NCBI GenBank assembly: GCA_965216025.1
Contig: CBDCEX010000016.1
Span: forward strand, 62,001 to 126,000
Direction of reading: 5' to 3'
DNA: 64,000 bases
Origin: JADFQT01 sp965216025
Lineage (GTDB): Bacteria > Chloroflexota > Dehalococcoidia > Lucifugimonadales > UBA3495
Shown: positions 26,868 to 34,998 of the stretch, in pieces
How the letters are laid out: every line of letters starts with the position of its first letter
Position numbering within the stretch: the stretch's first letter is position 1
Position numbers and translations under genes: made by a program
The notes under the pieces: model-generated
What the model was told of the DNA's origin: nothing
The model's database searches: none
Seen by the model: only the letters and a program-made list of their open reading frames with translations

Positions 26868-27284
26868 TCATGGGCAGTCATCACTGCCTTTGGCGAGACA
26901 GAACCGGTCGAAGCGCACCTGCTCATCGCGCAGATACTCTTTGCTTTTTAGACTTCGGTAGATGCCCCACTTGGGCCTTACAAACTCTGCACCGACCCTC
27001 CAGAGATCTATGTTCTGATTGTCATAGTCGAGAAGCAAGGAGCCGGTGCTCAAATTCCTCAGTTCTATCGAATAGCTACCATTGTGACTGTTGGTCATTA
27101 TCTCATAGGCTTCTATCCAAACACCTTTGAATTGTTCCAGAGGGACTGTTACGAGAACGGGCCGGTTACCAGTCGAATCGATATTACGAATTTCAAGGAA
27201 GTCGGGACTCCCTCTACGTGGCGTGAGAGTAATGATTGGCGAGGAGATATTTCCCCCTACATCCTTAAGCTGGTGGATATGGGA
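26868..27284 (-). pseudogene. C-terminal fragment of a heparin-lyase-like polysaccharide lyase
   Basis: The frame reads from the edge of a duplicated segment (27285) to the stop at 26868, with no start codon of its own. It reads LSHIHQLKDVGGNISSP, PLEQFKGVWIEAYEIMTNS, SLLLDYDNQNIDLWR, RPKWGIYRSL and LRDEQVRFDRFCLAKG. The KWGIYRSL...LRDEQVxFxxFCL ending is typical of the heparin lyase I-like polysaccharide lyase fold. The 5' part was lost where the 264-bp repeat now begins. Presumably it was a secreted glycan-degrading enzyme. Confidence 0.65.
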
Positions 27285-27548
27285 TAAATAGATACGATTT
27301 CCCTAGAAGGTATAGCCCTCTGATTCCGTAGCAGTTTTGGTCCCTAACCCAGTCTCAAAAAGTTTGGCGGAGAGGTGAAAACGGATGGTTGGAGCTGATG
27401 GAGAGGTGGGCCGGCGTCGTCCGCGATTGGACCTGTTGGTCCGGGCGATGGGAGAGGATCCGGTGAGGGAGACGCTGGATGTGAGTGGTGAAGATTGGGA
27501 GTCGATTCTGTCGGGCGGGATGGAGTTGGATGGGACGTTGCTGGCGCG
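27285..27548 (+). repeat. 264-bp duplicated segment, copy 1
   Basis: It is nearly identical to 45186-45449: both begin TAAATAGATACGATTT and end GTTGCTGGCGCG. It carries a short leader and the first 54 codons of a small gene (MVGADGEVGRRRPRLDLLVR). It is truncated at both ends relative to its surroundings, so it arrived by recombination or as part of an unknown element. Confidence 0.85.
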
Positions 27549-27690
27549 CCGTAGGATCTATCGTGCCGGTCAGTTGCGGAAACACGGTTTCCGCAACTAC
27601 GAGGTCATGACTGTCCAAGCCGAAAATGTGCTCCTTTCCAACCAAGTCGACGATGGACTCATGGGATACGTGCATTCCCTGGCCCATTAG
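27385..27690 (+). pseudogene. chimeric remnant: N-terminus shared with the 45286 gene
   Basis: The first 54 codons (LLVRAMGEDPVRETLDVSG, MELDGTLLAR) are the same as the gene at 45286. After 27548 the sequence switches to an unrelated frame (RIYRAGQLRKHGFRNYEVM, NVLLSNQVDDGLMGYVHSLAH) that looks like the C-terminal tail of another protein. I do not recognise it. It is probably not functional. Confidence 0.45.
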
Positions 27691-27715
27691 GGGATGGTGG
27701 CGCTGGGATGGTCCT

Positions 27716-28051
27716 TTACCTGTCTCCGCCCGCCGGACGCCTCAATCGCTCGGTGGCCCGGACCGAGGCATGCGCCAGCAGAGCCGTCGCCCCGGCCCTG
27801 CACAAAACACCCCCGACCAACATCGCCAAGGAGTAGACCCCGAAGACCGCCGTGCTCGGCGGTGGATGGTATGAGAACGTCAGTGGGCTGAACAAGTTCA
27901 CCGAGTGGAGGACCGCCGCCGAGAGAATCCCGCTTCCCAGGATGGCCCCGGTGGCCAGTCCCAGGGCCAAAGGGATGCGACCGGGGATCTGCCCAGAACC
28001 CATGAGCACCATTGCTCCGCCGCCAACGCATGCCGGGAGGCCTACCGCCAT
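27716..28051 (-). CDS. small hydrophobic membrane protein, unknown
   Basis: This 111-residue frame has membrane helices around RIPLALGLATGAILGSGILSA and AVFGVYSLAMLVGGVLCRAG. The same frame is open upstream to about 28100 (AYGRPFGEFTSLVRFALAMAV) without a good start, so it may be the end of a longer, truncated gene. It is divergent from the defence operon that starts at 28279. Confidence 0.4.
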   Translation of the reverse strand: MAVGLPACVGGGAMVLMGSGQIPGRIPLALGLATGAILGSGILSAAVLHSVNLFSPLTFSYHPPPSTAVFGVYSLAMLVGGVLCRAGATALLAHASVRATERLRRPAGGDR

Positions 28052-28208
28052 CGCCAGGGCAAACCGTACCAGCGAGGTGAACTCCCCGAAGGGCCGACCA
28101 TAGGCCGTATCTCCCCATCATCTAATCGTTGATTCGGAGATAAGACCAAGGACAATGACATTCGGTATTGGCCATCGCGTGCTGTGACGAGCATCATATC
28201 GCATATGT

Positions 28209-28214
28209 TATAAT
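28209..28214 (+). promoter_or_regulatory. candidate -10 box of the defence operon
   Basis: A TATAAT lies about 65 bp upstream of the helicase start. The -35 is weak: a TGTGAC about 20 bp upstream is the best fit. The XRE domain at the start of the first gene could act on this region. Confidence 0.4.
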
Positions 28215-28278
28215 TGGCTTAGCGCATCACTTCCAGCCACTCGGCAATCGGATGCCCAAGGATGAATTGAGGGGTTTC

Positions 28279-31200
28279 ATGTCGTCCGCTACCTCGAATT
28301 ATCTGCCCGTCGATTACTCCCAGCGTGTAAAAAGTGCACGGGAACTGCGCGGAGAGACCCAAGCGCAGTTTGCTGAAATCATCGGAGTTTCGTACGCCAC
28401 GGTCAATCGTTGGGAGAATGGTCAGTCCCGTCCTAACAACTTGTCCTGGCAGCGAATCATTGAGCTGGAAAGGTCGTCCCGCGAAGGCGGCATGGAAGGA
28501 TCAGAAGCCATTTCCAACCAGGGGCACCCGACCACTGCGTATCTGGATTTCTCAGCAGACCCTAACGTAGTCTCGGCACTCGCCGAGGCACATCGCCTGG
28601 CCTATGGGCACCTTGTCAATCCGGCCTTCGCCAGCGAAACGTCCCTTATAGACCCGCTGCCCCATCAACGGCTGGCCGTATACGAGCATATGCTCCAGCA
28701 GTCACCCCTTCGGTTTCTGCTGGCCGATGACGCTGGCGCGGGAAAGACGATCATGACCGGGCTCTACGTGCGGGAGATGTTGGCTCGCCGGCTAATCCGC
28801 CGCGTCCTGATCGTTCCACCCGCCGGCTTGGTGGGGAACTGGGAGCGGGAAATGCGGACTCTATTCCGTTTGCAATTCCGCGTCGTCAGCGGCGCAGATG
28901 GCCGGTTGGGGAATCCGTTCGCCGGAGCGGAAAGCGACCTGGTTGTAGTCAGTGTCGATACGCTAGATGTGCAACGCATGTTTAACCATCTCGGCAATCC
29001 GGCGACTGAGCCATACGATTTGGTCGTATTCGATGAAGCCCACAAGCTGTCGGCGGACCGCCAGACCGATTCCAGAGTGCGCAAAACGGAGCGTTACCAG
29101 CTCGCCGAAGCGATAGCCGGGACGGGGGGTGAAAGCGGACGGTGGGCGCTTCCCTGGTCAGCTCAACACCTCCTCTTGCTCACCGCAACACCGCACATGG
29201 GAAAGGACTTCCCATATTACTCCCTGTGGCGGTTGCTGCTTCCGGACACTCTCCCGACCTACGAGGCTTTCACCAGGTTCCCGAATGAATTGCGGCGGCG
29301 GCATTTCATCCGTCGTACCAAAGAAGAGATGGTCCGCTTCGATGGTTCTCCGATCTACCCGGAGAGAAGATGCGACACGCTGAGCTACGAACTGTCCCGA
29401 GGCCCGGCCAGCGAGCAGGAGCTGTACGACGAGACAACTGCTTATATGCTGAGCCATTACAACCGGGCCAGGATCTTAAACCGGTCCGCCGCCAGGTTGG
29501 CGATGAGTGTTTTCCAGCGCAGGCTTGCCAGCTCCACCTACGCGCTGATGCGCTCGTTCGAGCGCCGGACGGAGAAACTGGAAGGCCTGATCGAGCGCAT
29601 TCGGGATGGGAGCCTCAGCGAGGAGGAACTGGCTGGGCAGCAACGACAGTTCGATAACCTTCAGGACATCTTCGAAACCCAAACCGCCGATGAACAATCC
29701 GCAGAGGCAGGTGAAGGTGAGCAGCAAGAGGAATTCGAGGACCGGGCATTGGGCGGCGCCGTCGGCCTCAACCTCGCAGAGCTTGAGGCCGAGCGGATCA
29801 AGGTCAAAGACCTGCTGGACAAAGCGCGGCTTCTATATGCTTATGGTGAGGAGTCCAAATTCGAGAAGCTGAGGGAGGCGTTAGGGGACCCGGATCACGC
29901 CGGCGAAAAATTCATCATATTCACGGAACACCGGGACACCGCCTATTTCCTGGTCCGCAGACTGGAGGGGCTCGGCTTCACCGGCCAGGTGGCCCTGATA
30001 CATGGCGGAATGCCGTACCAGGAACGGGAACGGCAGGTGGAGTTCTTTCGGAGGCCACTCTCCGCAGACGGCGCCAACTTCCTGGTGGCCACCGATGCCG
30101 CCGGAGAGGGGATCAACCTTCAGTTCTGCTGGCTGATGGTGAACTACGACATCCCCTGGAACCCGGCGCGGTTGGAACAGCGGATGGGCCGCATCCACCG
30201 GTATGGCCAATCTCACGACCCGGTCGTGATCATTAACCTGGTCGCGGGGTCTACGCGCGAAGGACGAGTCCTCAAGACCCTGCTCGACAAGCTGGAGACG
30301 ATTCGCCGGGAACTCAACTCCGACAAGGTGTTCGACGTTATCGGTCGCTTGTTCGCGGACGTATCCATGAAGGACTACCTCGAGCAGGCGCTCGCCGAAA
30401 ACCAAGCCGACGCGGTGATTGATCACCTGGAGGGTTCCCTCACCGAGGACCAGGTGCGGGCCATTCAAGACCGGGAACGGCTCCTATACGGAACGGGCGG
30501 TGACGTAGCCGGGGAACTCGACCGGCTTAACGACACGATTGACCAGGAAGTTTATCGTAGGCTGCTGCCAGGCTACGTCCTCCGCTTTGTTGAGAAGACG
30601 ACGCCGCTGCTCGGACTTCGGATCGAGGGGGACCTGGGAACCACCTTTCGCCTGGTTCCCGAGCAACCCCGCGCTCTCGATCCCCTGCTACCCGCCCTGG
30701 AAAAATATGGGCATGAAATCCGTGACCGATTGACCGTGTACCGGCCGCACAACGGTGAAGGCAGCGTCTGGATGTACCCTGGAGAGCCCTTGTTTGATCA
30801 GCTCTCCGCATCCCTGGTGGGACGTTTCGCGGCCGAAGGGCTGAAGGGGGCGGTTTTTGTCGACCCATACTCAACGGAGCCGTACCTGTTCCACATTGCG
30901 CTGGTCACGGTTGAACAAGTTGACAATCGGGAGGCAACCTGGAACCAGGCCTCCCTGCCTGAACCGCTAGGAAGCGCCGGCCCCAAGGCCAGGTTGCGCG
31001 AATTAAGGCTGGTTGGATTGCGGCAGATGGGCGATGGCTCCGTGGAGGAATTGCCGGTCGAACGCTTGCTGCTGCTCAAGGGGGCAAACAACTTCGCACC
31101 GGGCGGTGAACCCCTCGCCGCTATGGCCAGAAGTCTGGTTGCGGAAGCCGAAAGGTTTGCCCAGGATGCCGTCATCGGCAGCCTGGTCCAACGCCAAAGG

Positions 31201-31935
31201 CAAGAGATTCTCGAAACCATGCCTGGGCGGCTGGAGTTTGTCTCCCGCGGTTTCGATCATCAGGTGGCCGAACTCGCCGCGGCGCGGTCCCGTCTCAACG
31301 AGAGAGTACAGGCGGGCAACCGGCCCGACGCGGAGGAACTCGCCGACGTCAAGAAGCGGCAGCGCGGCTTGTCCGCGAATCGCGCGGCCCGTCTCGATGA
31401 GATTCGGGCTGAACCCGAAGGCATCAGGCCCGGCGAAGTGGAGTTCCTGGTCCATGCCCTGGTCGTGCCATCACAGGACCCGGAGGAATTGGATCGGTAT
31501 GACGCCGATGTTGAAAGCATCGCGGTCCAAGTCGCCACCTCGTACGAGGAGCGGTTCAACGCCACTGTGAAGGACGTTTCCCGGCCGGAACTGGCCCGCC
31601 GCGCCGGTCTGTCCCACTGGCCGGGGTTCGACCTGCTGTCCCAGCGCCCTGCAACCCCAGCCAGTCCCGCCCAGGAACTGGCCATCGAAGTAAAAGGCCG
31701 CCGGGAGTACGGTAGCATCGAGGTGGAGGAAAACGAATGGACCAGGGCTTGCAACCTGCGCGACAAGTATTGGCTCTACGTCGTCTTCGACTGCGCCACG
31801 GCTAATCCACGCCTGGTGAGGATCCGCGACCCCTTCGGCAAATTGCTGGTCAAGTCCCGCGAGTCAACGTCCTACACGATAACCCCAGGGTCGCTGTTCG
31901 AGGTAGCGGAGCCCGATGGGGAGGCGGGGGCGTGA
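28279..31935 (+). CDS. XRE-SNF2/HepA-type helicase-DUF3883 fusion protein
   Basis: This 1218-residue protein contains, in order, an XRE helix-turn-helix (about 14-60: ARELRGETQAQFAEIIGVSY, TVNRWENGQSRP); an SNF2/HepA-type SF2 helicase with Walker A DDAGAGKT (150-157), DEAH (252-255), LLLTATPH and the C-terminal lobe motifs FIIFTEHRDTA, VATDAAGEGINLQ and QRMGRIHRYGQ (about 634); and a DUF3883 domain (about 1133-1205: LAIEVKGRREYG, WTRACNLRDKYWLYVVF), a PD-(D/E)XK-like fold. The ATG at 28279 is chosen because GAGGGG lies 4-5 bp before it. An XRE domain fused to this helicase is unusual. It likely recognises and translocates on foreign DNA, and the HTH may autoregulate. The last codons overlap the next gene. 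Confidence 0.92.
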   Translation: MSSATSNYLPVDYSQRVKSARELRGETQAQFAEIIGVSYATVNRWENGQSRPNNLSWQRIIELERSSREGGMEGSEAISNQGHPTTAYLDFSADPNVVSALAEAHRLAYGHLVNPAFASETSLIDPLPHQRLAVYEHMLQQSPLRFLLADDAGAGKTIMTGLYVREMLARRLIRRVLIVPPAGLVGNWEREMRTLFRLQFRVVSGADGRLGNPFAGAESDLVVVSVDTLDVQRMFNHLGNPATEPYDLVVFDEAHKLSADRQTDSRVRKTERYQLAEAIAGTGGESGRWALPWSAQHLLLLTATPHMGKDFPYYSLWRLLLPDTLPTYEAFTRFPNELRRRHFIRRTKEEMVRFDGSPIYPERRCDTLSYELSRGPASEQELYDETTAYMLSHYNRARILNRSAARLAMSVFQRRLASSTYALMRSFERRTEKLEGLIERIRDGSLSEEELAGQQRQFDNLQDIFETQTADEQSAEAGEGEQQEEFEDRALGGAVGLNLAELEAERIKVKDLLDKARLLYAYGEESKFEKLREALGDPDHAGEKFIIFTEHRDTAYFLVRRLEGLGFTGQVALIHGGMPYQERERQVEFFRRPLSADGANFLVATDAAGEGINLQFCWLMVNYDIPWNPARLEQRMGRIHRYGQSHDPVVIINLVAGSTREGRVLKTLLDKLETIRRELNSDKVFDVIGRLFADVSMKDYLEQALAENQADAVIDHLEGSLTEDQVRAIQDRERLLYGTGGDVAGELDRLNDTIDQEVYRRLLPGYVLRFVEKTTPLLGLRIEGDLGTTFRLVPEQPRALDPLLPALEKYGHEIRDRLTVYRPHNGEGSVWMYPGEPLFDQLSASLVGRFAAEGLKGAVFVDPYSTEPYLFHIALVTVEQVDNREATWNQASLPEPLGSAGPKARLRELRLVGLRQMGDGSVEELPVERLLLLKGANNFAPGGEPLAAMARSLVAEAERFAQDAVIGSLVQRQRQEILETMPGRLEFVSRGFDHQVAELAAARSRLNERVQAGNRPDAEELADVKKRQRGLSANRAARLDEIRAEPEGIRPGEVEFLVHALVVPSQDPEELDRYDADVESIAVQVATSYEERFNATVKDVSRPELARRAGLSHWPGFDLLSQRPATPASPAQELAIEVKGRREYGSIEVEENEWTRACNLRDKYWLYVVFDCATANPRLVRIRDPFGKLLVKSRESTSYTITPGSLFEVAEPDGEAGA

Positions 31936-32456
31936 TGCCCAACAAGAGGATTTTGATCATTGCGGGACCCAACGGCGCAGGGAAAACCGTCTTCGCTACG
32001 GACTTCCTGCCGAACGAAGCGAATTGCCCAACCTTCATAAATGCGGACCTGATAGCCGCGGGCCTCAGTCCATTCCGACCGGACTCGGCCGGAATTCGGG
32101 CAGCCAGACTGATGCTGAGCATGATTCATGAATATGTCGAAAAGGGAGAGAGCTTCGCCTTCGAGACTACCCTGAGCGGACGGGGATATGCCCGGCTGAT
32201 CCCTCGCTGGCAGCAACAGAGTTACCGGATCAAGCTCTTCTTTCTACGATTGCCAACGCCTGAGATGGCCGCCGCCCGTGTCAGGCAGCGCGTTGCTGAG
32301 GGTGGCCACGATGTGCCCGAACCGGTCATTCGCCGCCGGTTTCATGCCGGATGGAGCAACTTTGAATTCATCTACCGGGACCTGGTAGATGAATGGGCGC
32401 TATACGATAATTCGGGAGAAAACCCTGTCTTTCTAGCCGAGGGGAGGCAACTATGA
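31935..32456 (+). CDS. zeta-toxin-like ATPase/kinase
   Basis: This 173-residue protein has Walker A GPNGAGKT (11-18), then TFINADLIAAGLSPF, ESFAFETTLSGRGY, IKLFFLRLPTPEMAAARV and RRRFHAGWSNF. This is the compact zeta-toxin/COG4185 pattern, in which the Asp of NADxIA and the Arg-rich lid bind substrate and ATP. Zeta toxins phosphorylate UDP-N-acetylglucosamine; for the chromosomal COG4185 branch the target is less clear. The start overlaps the helicase stop (GTGATG; GTG at 31932 is the alternative), and the end overlaps the next gene by ATGA. With the downstream small protein it forms a toxin-antitoxin-like pair inside the defence operon. Confidence 0.88.
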   Translation: MPNKRILIIAGPNGAGKTVFATDFLPNEANCPTFINADLIAAGLSPFRPDSAGIRAARLMLSMIHEYVEKGESFAFETTLSGRGYARLIPRWQQQSYRIKLFFLRLPTPEMAAARVRQRVAEGGHDVPEPVIRRRFHAGWSNFEFIYRDLVDEWALYDNSGENPVFLAEGRQL

Positions 32457-32674
32457 TTACGGATAAAACCGCGACGCCAGAACCCGACAGCGATCCCAAA
32501 ATGCCTTTGGGCGAGGACATTGCCGCCGCTTTTACCGCACTGCGCAGGGCCTCCACGGTTGCACGCCGACGCGCTATAGAAACTTCAGGGTCGGTGGCAA
32601 TTTTCAGGAACGGCGAGATTATCTGGGTCACCGACCTTGACCAGACACCGGAAGAGGACGCTGAGAATGCCTGA
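32453..32674 (+). CDS. small partner of zeta-like toxin (putative antitoxin)
   Basis: The 73-residue product has the pattern DIAAAFTALRRASTVARRRAIETSGSVAIFRNGEI, a helical Ala/Arg-rich part followed by a beta strand with xGxI. Proteins of this size and pattern commonly sit directly next to COG4185 zeta-like genes. It overlaps the toxin gene by ATGA and the DUF2806 gene by 8 bp. The antitoxin role is inferred from position only. Confidence 0.7.
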   Translation: MITDKTATPEPDSDPKMPLGEDIAAAFTALRRASTVARRRAIETSGSVAIFRNGEIIWVTDLDQTPEEDAENA

Positions 32675-33038
32675 CATCAATTTGAGCTTGAAAGTACCGG
32701 CGATAGAGAAATTGATCGACTGCGGCGCGAGCGGAGTAGGGGCGATCGCTGGACCAATGTTGGCACCGTGGAGAGCATCCAGAGAAGCCCAAGCAAGGCT
32801 GGCTTCTGCCCGCGTAGATGTGGAAGTGCATCGCATTGAAGCGGAATCAGAGGCCGGGACCTCGGCGATAATTGCGAAGGCACGGTTTGAAGCACGGGGA
32901 TACCTAGTGACACCAGATGCCGAAGTTCGTGGGACGTTGGAAATCACCCGTGAGGACATTACTCAGCGGATCGAGTTCCAGGAGCGAAAACGCATTGCAA
33001 ATGTAAGGTCCGTTCTGGAAAACGCTGCTGATGAACTA

Positions 33039-34337
33039 GTACAGGCGTAAATAACCCGGCAGTTCATGCGACCAGCACCTTGCCTTGGTAAGTCCATTTG
33101 AAGGGCTTTGCCATGGTCCGGTTGTAATAGTCGATGAAGTCCCACACCTTCTGATTCAGATCGGTGACCGATCTGAATGACCCTCGCTGTAGCAGTTTTC
33201 GCACCAGAATGCTCAGCCAGATTTCCACTTGGATCCACGTGTGCTTGGGGGTGTAGTGAAACACGATACAGTGGCTGGGATCGCTGAGAAATGCGGCCCG
33301 GGACTCTCGGTTCGCCAATGTGCCCCACTTGCCCTTCTTACCCAACTCCAGGTCCAGCCCAGACTCTCTGGCTACCCAGCGCACTAGAGATTCAGAACGG
33401 TGCGTGTCCAGGTTGTCCACCACAAAATGCCACCGCTGGGCCGCCCTATCGCTAGCGAACTGCCTCCACATGCTGCAGAAAGTCCGCTCGGTACGTCTGG
33501 GCCCCCCATAGGGCTCAACAATCTGACCCGTCACCACATCCCGACTGATGATGAAGGAGCGTGTACCATGCCGGAGTACTCAAACTCCCGCCGTTCCACC
33601 TTCCCCGGCGCCAAGGGCAACCCAGGATGTTTGCGCTCCAGGGCCTGTACTCCGGTCAACTCATCAGTGCTCATCACTCGCTCCCCAGATTGGACCAAGG
33701 CGGGAGCTTCTCGGTACAGATCGCAGATGTCAGTGACTTTGGCGTCATAGTGCTCGTCCCCGGAGGGTGTCAACCAAAGCGTATCCGGTGGGGTTTCAGG
33801 TCCCCCTTTCTAGAAGCCTGGCCGCATGACGGGGGGAAATCCGTTCTACGATACCTTTTTCGATGATCTCATCAGCCAATTCCCGGCTGGTCCACTGGCT
33901 GATAGGACGACCGCACTGGCTGGGGGCCTCACAAGCCAGGGACATGATCTGGCAAACTTGCTCTGGGGTGATCCGGGCGGGAGCCCCAGGACGAGGCGCA
34001 TCCCGCAACCTTTCTTCTATACTCAGGTCTTCCAGAATGGCTGCCTGTGCCCCAGCCAGCGGTTGCGCCAGAACCGTACCGTATCCACATCCAGGCCCAC
34101 TTCGGGCTATTTGGCTGTTGTTCAGGCCAGCCGCGGCAGACAGAATGATTCTGCCTCGCCGGGCCAACTGCTGGGGGGTGCTATATCGGCGCACCAGGGT
34201 TTCCAATCCTTGCTGCTCTTCCGGGGATAATTCCACCACGGGAGGTTTCGGTCCACGCATCGCCTTCACCACCACACTTCATCTCTCCAACCTCAACGCG
34301 CTCATTATACTACTCGGGCTTTTCAGCCCACCTGTAC
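33039..34337 (-). mobile_element. IS630-type element, second kind
   Basis: It is 1299 bp with inverted ends GTACAGGCG / GTACAGGTG and a TA duplication (33037-33038 and 34338-34339). The ends differ from those of copies A, B/C and D. Its transposase reading frame is broken, so it needs help in trans to move. Confidence 0.88.
33064..34275 (-). pseudogene. frameshifted IS630 transposase of the second kind
   Basis: Three pieces are readable: helix-turn-helix part (34275 to 33796: RRYSTPQQLARRGRIILSAAAG, RPGAPARITPEQV), middle (33773 to 33531: VTDICDLYREAPALVQSGE, MSTDELTGVQALERKHPG), and catalytic C-terminus (33537 to 33064: HFVVDNLDTHRSE, FHYTPKHTWIQVEIWLSIL). At least two frameshifts separate them, and a local double shift is likely near SGPGCGYGTVLAQPL. 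The D of VVDNLDTH and the E of QVEIWLS are intact. Confidence 0.82.
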
Positions 34338-34998
34338 TAGGCGATAAGGAAGTTACCGATCACGAACCGGACCCGGATTGGACTGCCCGTTACATCGACA
34401 GTGTTCAGGACGTTTCCTCTGAGGACCTACAGAAGATTTGGGCGAAAATCCTCGCCGGTGAAGTCGAAAGTCCTGGGAGAACTTCACTGCGCACGTTGGA
34501 CATTTTACGGAATATGACGAAAAATGAGGCCGAGACGTTCAGAAACATCTGTGAATTTGTTATAGGGAATGATTTTGTCTTCTATCATGGTCTGGTGAAA
34601 AAGATGAGCGCTCTCAATTACAGTAACCTGCTTCATCTTCAAGACTGTGGGTTGATAAATGTCGGCCCTAATTTAGTGAAACAGTTTACATGGGGAACTC
34701 CAGAAGAAATCCTGCTCACCTATCACAATGGTGTTTTGATGGTCACCAAGAATGCAGACGCTAAAGTAGAACTCAAAATACCAGATATATTGCTTACAAC
34801 TGCAGGGAAGGAGCTATCACGGTTTGTCGAAAGCACATTGAATATGGAGTACTTGCAAGGCTTCTCTGGATTCCTCAAGTCTGGAAACTGCCAATTGTTT
34901 TACCTTGAAGGTGCCGTGGCATTGCCTAATGGCAGGGTAGCATACATCAACCGCATTCCCATTGAGCCGAAATCCGAACCAGTTGAAGGTGCCACACC

